A stretch of DNA of 64,000 bases from Muribaculaceae bacterium (lineage in GTDB: Bacteria; Bacteroidota; Bacteroidia; Bacteroidales; Muribaculaceae): contig JAIDYR010000056.1 in NCBI GenBank assembly GCA_029057985.1, positions 1-64,000 of the forward strand, given 5' to 3'. This document shows, one piece after another, positions 29,668-39,484 of the stretch. The notes beneath the pieces were generated by a model. The model ran no database searches. It saw only the letters and a program-made list of their open reading frames with translations, and was not told the origin of the DNA. The position numbers and the translations under genes were made by a program. Each line of letters begins with the position of its first letter. Position 1 is the first letter of the stretch.

Positions 29668-30117
29668 TTACTCCTTATCTTTCTTGGAGTCGAGCTCAAG
29701 CGCGAAGACATCCATGACGGGAGTCTCGGCTATTGAAGCTATCTCGAAGTCGGCCAGAGTACCCTTCATTCCTTCGCGGAAATTGACGAGAGCCGAATCG
29801 AAATCCGCAGCTTGCACCAGAGTGAAGACCGCCGATTTCTTTTCCGCCCCGCTGCGTTCATCAAGAGTTATGATATTATATTTTACCATATAGTACTTGT
29901 CGCCGGTAGCATCATAAAAGATTTCCGCAATCTTGGTCTTCTTTACTGCAGAGATAGTGAATTCTCCTGAGATGAAAGGTTTCATCTCTTCAATTATGCG
30001 GGATTCCGCCTCAGTGAAACTTAGGGCGTCGACAATATAGGGTTCATTGACTCGCTTTACCGCGCCGTTCTCCTGCATTTTGTCGTAGCGTACCTTACAT
30101 TCAAACCAAAGTGCCAT
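29668..30117 (-). CDS. DUF4494 domain-containing protein
   Basis: WFECKVRYDKMQENGAVKRVNEPYIVDALSFTEAESRIIEEM resembles the Bacteroidales DUF4494 family. Confidence 0.8.
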   Translation of the reverse strand: MALWFECKVRYDKMQENGAVKRVNEPYIVDALSFTEAESRIIEEMKPFISGEFTISAVKKTKIAEIFYDATGDKYYMVKYNIITLDERSGAEKKSAVFTLVQAADFDSALVNFREGMKGTLADFEIASIAETPVMDVFALELDSKKDKE

Positions 30118-30222
30118 TTGATGGATATGTCTTTACTAAATATCAGTATTCCCTTCTGTATGCATGGCCGTTGCCAGACTGCAACATTATGTCGGGACGG
30201 AGCCGCAGCTCCTTTCTGCTGA

Positions 30223-30253
30223 CAAAGATACTAACTTTTTATTTCAACTCAAA
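30223..30253 (-). promoter_or_regulatory. Candidate promoter for DUF4494 gene: TTTG-N19-TATCTTTG
   Basis: Exact TTTG (30250-30253) and TAnnTTTG (30223-30230) on minus strand with 19-nt spacing. Confidence 0.75.
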
Positions 30254-30438
30254 ATAATTTGACGGTAACTTCAAAATTTTTACATTCGTCGATAATTTTT
30301 TCTACATAAACTATCTTTTTTGCATTTATTTTTTTATATTTGCATTTCCTAAGAAGTCGCAGAAACTTCTTGCTCAGAATTTACCCTCTGAAAAATCATA
30401 AAACAGGAAAAGCCAACATCTAATTAGTCTGATCCCGA

Positions 30439-30642
30439 ATGACACTACAGGAAATATATGCAATGTATCGCGACGGCTTTCGCGAGATGACAATCGGACG
30501 CACGCTCTGGGCTCTGATTCTCATCAAATTGTTTATACTCTTTTTCGTCATCAAATTATTCTTTTTCCCTAATCTGCTTGAACGAGATTACGACTCCGAC
30601 GCCGCACGCGCAGAGGCAGTCAGAGAGAATCTTACAAAATGA
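30439..30642 (+). CDS. DUF4492 domain-containing small membrane protein
   Basis: 67 aa, one TM (LWALILIKLFILFFVIKLFFFPNLLER); directly upstream of cydA, the usual Bacteroidales context. Confidence 0.82.
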   Translation: MTLQEIYAMYRDGFREMTIGRTLWALILIKLFILFFVIKLFFFPNLLERDYDSDAARAEAVRENLTK

Positions 30643-30719
30643 TTTCCGGTATTATTCCGAATTTCAGCAAGTATTGACATCATAAACTGAATATTTAACC
30701 TTTAACCCCATACGAGATT

Positions 30720-32288
30720 ATGAACGATCTAATTACCGTAGTTGATTGGTCGCGCTGGCAATTCGCACTGACGGCCATCTACCATTGGCTTTTCGTCCCG
30801 TTGACTCTCGGCCTCTCAGTCATTGTCGCGGTGATGGAGTCAATCTATCTCAAGACCGGCGACAAACGCTGGCTTCAGACGACTAAATTCTGGATGACTC
30901 TTCTTGCCATCAACTTTGCAATTGGCGTAGCGACAGGCATCATCCTGGAGTTCGAGTTCGGCACTAACTGGAGTAACTACTCATGGTTTGTAGGCGACAT
31001 CTTCGGCGCTCCTCTCGCAATCGAGGGTATCCTGGCATTCTTCATGGAAGCCACATTCGGAGCCGTCATGTTCTTCGGTTGGGGCAAGGTCTCTCCAAAA
31101 TTTCATCTTCTGTCGACTTGGCTGACTGCGATCGGAGCCTCTATCTCAGCTCTATGGATTCTTGTGGCAAATTCTTGGATGCAATATCCGGTCGGCATGG
31201 AATTCGATCCTGCGCAGATGCGCAATGTAATGGATAATTTCTGGGCTCTCTTCTCGGGAGTCGCAATCAATAAATTCTTCCATGCTGTTCTGAGCGGATG
31301 GGCTCTGTCGGGAGTCTTCGTCATCGGCGTATCTTGCTTCTTCCTCTTCCGCCGCAGCAATCGTGATTTCGCTCTCAGATCTATAAAGACCGGCGGATGG
31401 ATCGGACTTATCGGATTGCTGTTATGTATGTTCACCGGCGACGGCTCAGCCGTAGAGGTGACAAAGACCCAACCGATGAAATTAGCTGCCATGGAAGGTC
31501 TCTACGAAGGCTCTGAAGGTCAGAGCCTCGTTGGAATCGGATTGATCAATCCCGAAAAGAAATGGGACAACAATGAGGATCCCTATCTTTTTGAAATCTC
31601 GCTTCCGAAAGGCCTATCGCTATTGGCCCGCCATGATCTGAATGCTTTCGTTCCTGGCATCAATGATATCATCAACGGCGTAGACATAATCGACGGCGAC
31701 ACTGTCAACACTGTATCATATGCCGACCGCATCACACGAGGCAAACTCGCTCAAGATGCCATCCACGACTACGGAATTGCCTTACGCAATGGGAATCAGG
31801 CAGGAGTAGAAGCCGCGCAGAAAGTACTGAGCGAGAATTACCAATTCTTCGGCTACGGCTATTTTGATTCTCCGGGTCAGGCTGTGCCTCCGGTTGCGCT
31901 GACTTTCTATTCATTCCGCGTGATGGTGATTCTGGGAAGTTATTTCCTCCTGTTCTACGTTGTAATGCTTTTCCTTGCCTATAAAGCTCCTCAATGGTTG
32001 GAGAGCAAGAAGTGGCTGCTTGTCATTGCAATGATCTCAGTGCCGCTGATGTATATATGCTCGGAAGCGGGATGGTGTGTAGCCGAGGTAGGACGTCAGC
32101 CCTGGACGGTGCAGGATCTGCTTCCCGTCGGCGCGGCAATCTCTGATATTCCTGCTGCTTCCGTCATCACAACCTTCTGGATCTTTGCTGCTGTCTTCAC
32201 TATCCTTCTTTGTGCGGAAGTCAGCATCATGATCAAGTGGATCAACGGAGCCACTAAAAAAGACCTCGACAATCCAACCCATAAATAA
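30720..32288 (+). CDS. cydA: Cytochrome bd ubiquinol oxidase subunit I
   Basis: DWSRWQFALTAIYHWLFVPLTLGLSVIVAVME, GVATGIILEFEFGTNWSNYSWFVGDIFGAPLAIEG, GWCVAEVGRQPWTVQDLLP. Confidence 0.97.
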   Translation: MNDLITVVDWSRWQFALTAIYHWLFVPLTLGLSVIVAVMESIYLKTGDKRWLQTTKFWMTLLAINFAIGVATGIILEFEFGTNWSNYSWFVGDIFGAPLAIEGILAFFMEATFGAVMFFGWGKVSPKFHLLSTWLTAIGASISALWILVANSWMQYPVGMEFDPAQMRNVMDNFWALFSGVAINKFFHAVLSGWALSGVFVIGVSCFFLFRRSNRDFALRSIKTGGWIGLIGLLLCMFTGDGSAVEVTKTQPMKLAAMEGLYEGSEGQSLVGIGLINPEKKWDNNEDPYLFEISLPKGLSLLARHDLNAFVPGINDIINGVDIIDGDTVNTVSYADRITRGKLAQDAIHDYGIALRNGNQAGVEAAQKVLSENYQFFGYGYFDSPGQAVPPVALTFYSFRVMVILGSYFLLFYVVMLFLAYKAPQWLESKKWLLVIAMISVPLMYICSEAGWCVAEVGRQPWTVQDLLPVGAAISDIPAASVITTFWIFAAVFTILLCAEVSIMIKWINGATKKDLDNPTHK

Positions 32289-32299
32289 TCCTTATCGTC

Positions 32300-33433
32300 A
32301 TGACACTTGAAATTCTTCAGAATTATTGGTGGGTGATCGTCTCGGTATTAGGCGGCATCCTCGTCTTCATGCTCTTCGTTCAGGGAGGGCAGTCAATGCT
32401 CCTCAATGCTCCCGAGGCAGACTGGACCCAGATGATAGTCAATTCCATCGGTCGGAAATGGGAACTCACCTTTACGACCCTCGTCACTTTCGGCGGGGCT
32501 GCTTTCGCGGCTTTCCCCCTGTTCTATTCTACAAGTTTCGGAGGAGCCTATTGGCTCTGGATGCTGATCCTGCTCAGTTTCGTAGTCCAGGCCGTCAGCT
32601 ATGAATACCGAAATAAGAAGGGTAATCTCTACGGACGTCGCATCTACGACATATTCCTTTTCTTCAACGGATTTGCAGGCTGCATTCTGCTGGGGGTTGC
32701 AGTCGGAATGTTCTTCTTCGGCGGAGCCTTCACTATTGATCGTGCCGCCATGCTTAATGCATCAGCACCGGTAGTGTCGACATGGGCTCCAACCCATGGC
32801 TTTGAAGCGATTTTCTGCTGGAAGAATCTGCTTCTGGGACTTGCTGTCTTCTTTCTTGCCAGATGCCTGGCCGCCCTTTATCTTATCAATTCAGTTCGCG
32901 CAGGAGAAAAGTTCAATAAATGGATGATCAAGAATCTATGGTCATCGACTATTCTCTTCCTCATATGCTTCCTGGCTTTCATGGCTGTGCTGTTGACGTC
33001 GGAGGGCTATACTGTCGTTTTCTCCAATTCTGTAGCGACCGAGGTAGAGCCGACTCCGTTCAAGTATTGGCATAATCTTATCGGATCTCCGTCAATCCTT
33101 ATCCTGTTCCTGCTCGGAGTCGCCAATGTGCTACTCGGAATCCTTCGGACTCTCTTCGCAAGAAATTATACGCAGGGAATATGGTTTGCCGGAATCGGCA
33201 CATTCTTCACTGTCGTTGCACTATTCTGGATGGCGGGATTTTGCCAGACCCCGTTCCTACCCTCGACCAACGACCCGAATGCCTCGCTGACAATCTATAA
33301 CGCTTCTTCTTCCAAATTTACGTTGGAGACAATGACATACGTCTCCATCCTCGTACCTTTCGTAGTAGGATATATATGGTACGTCTGGAAGAAAATAGAT
33401 TCACATAAAATCACAGATGCCGATGTCCATTAA
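32300..33433 (+). CDS. cydB: Cytochrome bd ubiquinol oxidase subunit II
   Basis: Multi-TM; QNYWWVIVSVLGGILVFMLFVQGGQSML, RKWELTFTTLVTFGGAAFAAFPLFYSTSFGGAY; follows cydA. Confidence 0.95.
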   Translation: MTLEILQNYWWVIVSVLGGILVFMLFVQGGQSMLLNAPEADWTQMIVNSIGRKWELTFTTLVTFGGAAFAAFPLFYSTSFGGAYWLWMLILLSFVVQAVSYEYRNKKGNLYGRRIYDIFLFFNGFAGCILLGVAVGMFFFGGAFTIDRAAMLNASAPVVSTWAPTHGFEAIFCWKNLLLGLAVFFLARCLAALYLINSVRAGEKFNKWMIKNLWSSTILFLICFLAFMAVLLTSEGYTVVFSNSVATEVEPTPFKYWHNLIGSPSILILFLLGVANVLLGILRTLFARNYTQGIWFAGIGTFFTVVALFWMAGFCQTPFLPSTNDPNASLTIYNASSSKFTLETMTYVSILVPFVVGYIWYVWKKIDSHKITDADVH

Positions 33434-34067
33434 TTCAGATGCATCGGAAAGCTCTTCGGCCTCACCTCGAAAAAACCGGGGTGAGGTCTTACAGCTTTTC
33501 TTATCATTCTTCAAGATCGGACTCTTCACTTTCGGAGGAGGCTGGGCGATGATTTCTATAATCGAAAGGGAGATTGTCGATAAGTTTCATTGGATCGAGC
33601 GCGACGATTTCCTTGATCTGCTGGCTGTAGCGCAATCTCTGCCGGGCATCCTCGCCGTCAATATCGCTACTGCGGTCGGCGACAAACTTCACGGAATGAA
33701 AGGATCAGCCATGGCAACATTAGGATGTATTCTCCCCTCTTTCCTTATAATTCTCGCTATAGCTATCTTCCTCACTCCGGATATGATTAAGAATAATCAT
33801 ACCTTATCGGCCATATTCATGGGTATCCGACCCGCCGTGGTAGCGCTTATCGTCGCTCCTGTCATTACTTCTGCTAAAGCTGCGAAACTGGGGCTGAAGA
33901 CAGTATGGATTCCTCTGCTGGTTGCGCTCATGATTTCATCATCTCAACTTTTCGGCATCAATTTAGGCTTTGGCTCAAATCCGATTCTATTTATCATCCT
34001 CGGAGGTATCGGGGGATGGGCGTTCTGGAAATTTAGTGTCCGCAATCTCAAGAAGTCGCAGAAATGA
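33423..34067 (+). CDS. Chromate transporter family protein (half-size ChrA)
   Basis: FKIGLFTFGGGWAMISIIEREIVDKFHWI, AVAQSLPGILAVNIATAVG; start codon overlaps cydB 3' end. Confidence 0.9.
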   Translation: MSINSDASESSSASPRKNRGEVLQLFLSFFKIGLFTFGGGWAMISIIEREIVDKFHWIERDDFLDLLAVAQSLPGILAVNIATAVGDKLHGMKGSAMATLGCILPSFLIILAIAIFLTPDMIKNNHTLSAIFMGIRPAVVALIVAPVITSAKAAKLGLKTVWIPLLVALMISSSQLFGINLGFGSNPILFIILGGIGGWAFWKFSVRNLKKSQK

Positions 34068-34666
34068 ATATTTATCTGAAATTAATCTGGGCCTATCTCA
34101 AAATAGGAATTTTCGGATTTGGAGGCGGCTATGCCATGCTGTCGCTCGTAGAGCATTCAGTAGTCGACCCGGGATGGATCACAGAGACGATGTTTACGGA
34201 TATCGTAGCCATATCGCAGATGACCCCGGGTCCGATCGGGATCAATTCAGCTACATATATAGGGTATGTCGCCCCATCTCATGTCAATCCTCAACTTGCC
34301 TCTCCTCTCTGGGGAGTATTGGGTTCTGTCCTTGCAACTCTCGCCGTAGTATTGCCTTCCTTTTTCCTGGTCATATATAGTTCGCATTTCATTCGCAAGC
34401 ATCAGGAAAGCGGAGCTATAAAAGGGATATTCTCCGGTTTGCGTCCCGTAGTGGTCGGATTGATCGCCTCTGCGGCCATACTGCTTATGAATAATGCCAA
34501 CTTCAATCCCAATGGGATAGATTGGCAGCTATGGACCAACATTGGAATTTGCGCGGCGGCATTCTGTCTTGTCTATTTCAAATTCCCTTGGCGAGGTAAG
34601 AAAGTATCTCTTCATCCGATACTGGTCATCTGCCTGGCCGGTCTCGCAGGATTTCTTATCTACTGA
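34064..34666 (+). CDS. Chromate transporter family protein (half-size ChrA), second subunit
   Basis: YLKIGIFGFGGGYAMLSLVEHSVV, ISQMTPGPIGINSATYIGY; ATGA overlap with preceding gene. Confidence 0.9.
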   Translation: MNIYLKLIWAYLKIGIFGFGGGYAMLSLVEHSVVDPGWITETMFTDIVAISQMTPGPIGINSATYIGYVAPSHVNPQLASPLWGVLGSVLATLAVVLPSFFLVIYSSHFIRKHQESGAIKGIFSGLRPVVVGLIASAAILLMNNANFNPNGIDWQLWTNIGICAAAFCLVYFKFPWRGKKVSLHPILVICLAGLAGFLIY

Positions 34667-34762
34667 AGCATACCCCGTAGAAAAAAAATTAACATACAAC
34701 ACCTTAAATCTCAAATATATTTCTTAAATCTTAACTTATCGGCGCTAAGCGCTCTTCCTGCC

Positions 34763-36079
34763 ATGACTTACCAAGAAGCTATTGATTTTCTCTTCTCCCA
34801 ACTTCCGATGTTCTCACGCATCGGAGCGCCGGCATATAAACCCGGGCTGGACACTTCTATCCATCTTGACAATTATTTCGGAAATCCTCACCGAAAGTTT
34901 AAATCGATCCATATAGCCGGCACAAACGGCAAAGGATCCGTTTCACATAATCTTGCCTCTATCCTTCAGGCGCAAGGCTACAAAGTAGGACTTTATACCT
35001 CTCCGCATCTCATAGACTTCCGCGAGCGCATGCGCATCAACGGAGAGATGATTCCTGAAGAGGATGTAGTTGACTTCGTAGTGCGTTGGCAGACTTCCAA
35101 CTTCGATGGTAGGCCTTCGTTCTTCGAATTGACAATGATGATGGCCTTCGACTGGTTTGCCAAAGAGGGAGTCGACTATGCAGTTATAGAGGTCGGAATG
35201 GGCGGTCGCCTGGATTCTACCAATATCATCTCCCCTATCGCCGGCGTCATTACTAACATATCGCTTGATCATACTCAATTTCTGGGCGACACTCTTCTGG
35301 CTATTGCCAAAGAGAAAGGAGGCATCATAAAGGCCGGGATTCCGATGACTATCGGGAATGTAAATGATGAGATACGCGCTCTTTATGCCAAGACGGCCAA
35401 TGATCTGATGTCTCCCATTAAGTTCGCAAGCGACTATCAATACTTAAAGAATCCACGAATAAACGAAGACTTCACAATTTCAGGCACGTATAACGGCCAT
35501 GAGATAGTATCCCCGCTGTCAGGAGAATATCAGATGGAGAATCTCAACACTATCCTCCACGTCATCGAAATGCTGCGTTTCCGAGGATTTGAAATTTCGG
35601 AAGAGGCTGTAGTCAACGGCTTGCGTGACGTTATGAAATCGACAGGGTTTGCCGGACGCTGGATGAAGCTTTCCGACTCTCCGCTGACTATATGCGACAC
35701 TGGACATAACCGTGGCGGACTCGAACGCACCATGCCGCAACTTGAGAATCTTCTTGCAAAGCGTCGTGAGAAATATCCTGATGCCCGTCTTCGAATTGTA
35801 ATAGGATTCGTAAACGATAAAGATGTAGAGCATATCATCGATCTGCTTCCGAAGGATGCTGAATATTATGTCACTCAAGCTTCAGTGCCCCGGGCCATGC
35901 CGGCAGAATCCCTTCTTCATCTTCTTGAAAACGGAGAGCTCAAATGCCGTCTGATTCCTGAAGGTGTAGCAATAGCATACGAAGCAGCTTTAAATGATTC
36001 CGACAAGGAAAAAGACATCCTTTTCATCGGTGGCTCCACCTTCGTCGTAGCCGACCTCCTCAACAATCTACAAAAATAA
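34763..36079 (+). CDS. folC: Bifunctional folylpolyglutamate synthase/dihydrofolate synthase
   Basis: IHIAGTNGKGSVSHNLASIL, YTSPHLIDFRERMRINGEMIPE, EVGMGGRLDSTNII, ITNISLDHTQFLGDT. Confidence 0.95.
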   Translation: MTYQEAIDFLFSQLPMFSRIGAPAYKPGLDTSIHLDNYFGNPHRKFKSIHIAGTNGKGSVSHNLASILQAQGYKVGLYTSPHLIDFRERMRINGEMIPEEDVVDFVVRWQTSNFDGRPSFFELTMMMAFDWFAKEGVDYAVIEVGMGGRLDSTNIISPIAGVITNISLDHTQFLGDTLLAIAKEKGGIIKAGIPMTIGNVNDEIRALYAKTANDLMSPIKFASDYQYLKNPRINEDFTISGTYNGHEIVSPLSGEYQMENLNTILHVIEMLRFRGFEISEEAVVNGLRDVMKSTGFAGRWMKLSDSPLTICDTGHNRGGLERTMPQLENLLAKRREKYPDARLRIVIGFVNDKDVEHIIDLLPKDAEYYVTQASVPRAMPAESLLHLLENGELKCRLIPEGVAIAYEAALNDSDKEKDILFIGGSTFVVADLLNNLQK

Positions 36080-36156
36080 TTTCCCGTGAAACGGAGAATT
36101 GTACATAAGCCCGTATCGGCACCCGCACGCCGGTCTGTCGATAAGAGCTTATAAAG

Positions 36157-36194
36157 ACAACGGACCGGCTTTCATTGCCGATCCGTTGTTTTTC
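36157..36194. terminator. Intrinsic terminator between convergent folC and rng
   Basis: ACAACGGACCGGC-tttcatt-GCCGATCCGTTGT-TTTTC. Confidence 0.85.
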
Positions 36195-36263
36195 TTATAA
36201 TTCCTCTTCACAAGATGCTTATTCTACTATATAAACATCTCTTTCTGAGAATATGGTAGACGC

Positions 36264-37886
36264 TTATTCTTTATTATCTCTATTTTTGACTCTGACCCGG
36301 TTCTTGGAAGTGCTGGAATTTGTGTCGCTCTCTTCCTTAAGGTCTATCTCTTTCTTTTCTTCGTCGAGTATCCTATATTGAAGATATGCCATGGATTCAT
36401 CCGCCAGCAATTTCATGCCGCGTCCGAAACGACGACGCCATTTTCCATAAATCGAAAACATCCCTTTCTTCAGATATGCCTCTACGTATGGATGGACATA
36501 AAGGGTGAATTTTTTAACCTCGAGAGTATTCACCAGATAATCGATCTTCTCTTCGAGCTTATCAGTGAAGAGCAGTGATGGCTGCACCTCTCCTTTTCCG
36601 AAACATGACGGACAGGTCTCCTCCGTAGTGATATCCAAGGCCGGGCGCACTCTCTGACGAGTAATCTGCATCAATCCGAATTTACTCAATGGGAGTATAT
36701 TATGGCGTGCGCGGTCATTGGCCATGATTTCTCGCATATGGTCGAAGAGCTTCTGACGATGCTCCTGCTTATTCATGTCGATGAAATCTACGACTATGAT
36801 GCCGCCCATATCGCGAAGACGGAGCTGACGTGCGATTTCATCTGCCGCGCGAAGATTGACCTCCAAAGCGTTAGTCTCCTGATCGGAAGACGCTTTGCTT
36901 CGATTGCCTGAATTGACGTCAATGACGTGGCATGCCTCCGTATGCTCCACTATTATGTACGCCCCGCTCTTGAAACTAACCGTTTTACCAAAACTACTCT
37001 TTATCTGGCGCGTGATGCCGAAATGATCAAAGATCGGGATATCCTTGGTATATAGTTTTACGATTCCCTTATTGTCGGGCGCGATAAGATTAACGTAATT
37101 CTCAATCTGAGAGAATGTCTCCGCTTCGTTGACGTAGATATTCTCGAAGGTCGGACTGAAGATATCGCGAATCAGGCCGACGGCTCGACTATCTTCCTCA
37201 TAAATAAGCGAAGGAGGGGTCGAACGTTGCATTTTCGCAATTGAATCTTCCCAACATTTTAGCAAAGTGCGCATCTCATTATTGAGTTCCGCCACTCTTT
37301 TATTTTCGGCCGATGTCCTGACGATCACGCCAAATCCTTTCGGCTTGATGCTGCCGATAAGTTGGCGTAGTCGGATTTTTTCCTCGGTCGATTTAATCTT
37401 TTGAGAGATTGAGATTTTGTCGGAGAATGGGAGCAGGACCATAAATCGCCCTGTAAACGAGAGTTCGGTAGTCAGTCGGGGTCCTTTTGAGGATATGGGC
37501 TCTTTTGCTATCTGCACGAGCAGCTGACGTCCGGGCTGAAGGAGGGTCTGGATTGTCCCTGTCTTTGGGATATCCGGCTCTCTCTTGATTTTAGAGATAT
37601 TCGGCACTTTTCGCGGATCTTTAAAACATTCATCCAGGAAGGAAGAATAAGTCGCAAATTGAGGGCCGAGATCGAGATAATGTAGAAAAGCGTCTTTTTC
37701 ATAGCCGACATCTACGAAAGCTGCGTTCAGACCCGGCATAAGTTTCTTCACTTTGGCCAGATATAGATCGCCTACGGCGTATGCCTGATTGCGATTCTCC
37801 TTCTGAAGCGAGACGAGTCTTGAGTCCTCAAGCAGAGCTATCGATATGTCTTTCTCTTTTACGTCTACTATTAGTTCGCTTTTCAT
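36264..37886 (-). CDS. rng: Ribonuclease E/G family protein
   Basis: S1-like N-terminus GDLYLAKVKKLMPGLNAAFVDVGYEKDAFLHYLDLG, VIDVNSGNRS, GGIIVVDFIDM, TCPSCFGKGEV Zn-link motif. Confidence 0.95.
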   Translation of the reverse strand: MKSELIVDVKEKDISIALLEDSRLVSLQKENRNQAYAVGDLYLAKVKKLMPGLNAAFVDVGYEKDAFLHYLDLGPQFATYSSFLDECFKDPRKVPNISKIKREPDIPKTGTIQTLLQPGRQLLVQIAKEPISSKGPRLTTELSFTGRFMVLLPFSDKISISQKIKSTEEKIRLRQLIGSIKPKGFGVIVRTSAENKRVAELNNEMRTLLKCWEDSIAKMQRSTPPSLIYEEDSRAVGLIRDIFSPTFENIYVNEAETFSQIENYVNLIAPDNKGIVKLYTKDIPIFDHFGITRQIKSSFGKTVSFKSGAYIIVEHTEACHVIDVNSGNRSKASSDQETNALEVNLRAADEIARQLRLRDMGGIIVVDFIDMNKQEHRQKLFDHMREIMANDRARHNILPLSKFGLMQITRQRVRPALDITTEETCPSCFGKGEVQPSLLFTDKLEEKIDYLVNTLEVKKFTLYVHPYVEAYLKKGMFSIYGKWRRRFGRGMKLLADESMAYLQYRILDEEKKEIDLKEESDTNSSTSKNRVRVKNRDNKE

Positions 37887-38035
37887 GATAATGCAATGTC
37901 AAATTCAGGATTGGCTATCGTCGATTACTTATCAGGATGATTACGGGATAAACAGGAAGTCTATCTAATATTTCTCAAAATTAACTTGCCGTCATCATCG
38001 GAATTTATGAAGCCTGCAACCTGATGACTACAAAA

Positions 38036-38114
38036 TAAAAAAGGCAGACAATGCTCCAATGGTGATGATACCTTGACCCTTCCCCATCGCCAGCATTGAC
38101 TGTCCTTTTTTTTC
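38036..38114 (-). terminator. Long hairpin flanked by A/T runs, between the 29-aa ORF and rng
   Basis: AAAGGCAGACAATGCT ... AGCATTGACTGTCCTTT outer arms plus inner GGTGATG/CATCGCC; T-run at the end on either strand. Confidence 0.75.
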
Positions 38115-38163
38115 GTCATAATGAGCGTTCCTTATGGATTTTGCTCAAAGCGCATATCTGAGA

Positions 38164-38253
38164 TTATTTCTTCTTATGACGATTCTTTCTCAGTCTTTTT
38201 TTACGCTTGTGGGTAGCCATCTTATGGCCTTTTCTTTTCTTTCCGCTGGGCAT
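38164..38253 (-). CDS. 29-aa highly basic protein, MPSGKKRKGHKMATHKRKKRLRKNRHKKK (AURKAIP1/COX24-domain-like, putative ribosome-associated)
   Basis: Translated by hand, absent from the supplied ORF track (below its length cutoff); resembles the short Bacteroidota COX24/mS38-like proteins; lies between HU and rng. Confidence 0.8.
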   Translation of the reverse strand: MPSGKKRKGHKMATHKRKKRLRKNRHKKK

Positions 38254-38344
38254 AACAGTTGATATTAATGTAGTAATTAACTTAATGTTTCCGTTTGAGT
38301 ATCAAAACTCGACTCGCCTTTCTTGCGTTACCTGTCGGGATTAA

Positions 38345-38617
38345 TTATTTTACCTGATCAAGGAATACGCGTGAGGGCTTGAAGGCCGGTATATTGTGCT
38401 CCGGAATGATGATTGACGTGTTCTTGGAAATATTGCGGGCCGTCTTCTCTTTGCGGGTCTTGATGATAAACGAACCAAATCCGCGAAGATACACATTTTC
38501 GCCGTTAGCTAAAGAATCTTTAACTACTTCCATGAATTTCTCCACGGTCTGAAGCACTGCAGCTTTGTCAAGATTTGTGCTGCGAGATATCTCATTTACA
38601 ATATCTGCCTTAGTCAT
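38345..38617 (-). CDS. HU-family DNA-binding protein
   Basis: MTKADIVNEISRSTNLDKAAVLQTVEKFMEVVKDSLANGENVYLRGFGSFIIKTRKEKTARN. Confidence 0.95.
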   Translation of the reverse strand: MTKADIVNEISRSTNLDKAAVLQTVEKFMEVVKDSLANGENVYLRGFGSFIIKTRKEKTARNISKNTSIIIPEHNIPAFKPSRVFLDQVK

Positions 38618-38780
38618 CGCTTTAAAATTATCGATTTATTAAAGTTAAATTATTAATAATTACGAATTTAGAGTACTATTAGCGACCACCCGGGTACACT
38701 CGTACGCATTTCGCAGTGCAAATATCGTAATTTTTTTTGAATAATACGCTATTTTTCATCATAAATCGCAAATTTTCACT

Positions 38781-39389
38781 TCATTTCCCCTTTTCGCGAT
38801 CTATCATTACTCCCTCCGCATGATTCATTTTTCCAATAATTTCATCTGCCTGATCGGCCCGCAATGACAGACTAAGACTTATTATATTCCCGAATTGACG
38901 GTCAAGCACCTCGATATCCTCATTTTCCTTGATAATCCGCATCACCCGATCTGCCGAGATATAGGGCACTTCGACTTTTACGTCAATCATCCGATGCATT
39001 TCTTTCTTTCCCGCATCATCAAGTGCAAGAGCGGCCGCCTCTTTATAAGCCGTTATAAGACCTGACGTCCCCAACTTTATTCCTCCGAAGTATCTTACTA
39101 CTATAACCACTACATCCGTCACTCCATGACTGCGTATCTGTCCGAGTATCGGCTTTCCGGCCGTCCCGGATGGTTCTCCGTTGTCGTTGAGTTGAAATTC
39201 CGACATGTCTGAACCCAACATGTAGGCCCAGCATACATGCCGGGAATCGCAGTAGCGGTTCTGATATTCCTTTACTTTCTCCTTAGCTTCGTCAGCTGTG
39301 AATACAGGCAAAGCAAAGGAGAGAAAGCGACTCATCTTCTCACGATATTGCCCCTCTCCCTCCTTTGAAATTCTATAGTATGTGTCCAA
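38781..39389 (-). CDS. YigZ/IMPACT-family protein
   Basis: SRFLSFALPVFTADEAKEKVKEYQNRYCDSRHVCWAYMLG, DNGEPSGTAGKPILGQI, VVVRYFGGIKLGTSGLITAYKEAA. Confidence 0.95.
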   Translation of the reverse strand: MDTYYRISKEGEGQYREKMSRFLSFALPVFTADEAKEKVKEYQNRYCDSRHVCWAYMLGSDMSEFQLNDNGEPSGTAGKPILGQIRSHGVTDVVVIVVRYFGGIKLGTSGLITAYKEAAALALDDAGKKEMHRMIDVKVEVPYISADRVMRIIKENEDIEVLDRQFGNIISLSLSLRADQADEIIGKMNHAEGVMIDREKGK

Positions 39390-39484
39390 TTTTTATGTTT
39401 GTGTAAGTATTCCATGTGCCCTGACTCCCCTGTACCCGGCGCTGAAACTCTATTTCAGGGCATCGACTTGCTAAAACGGTGAGT

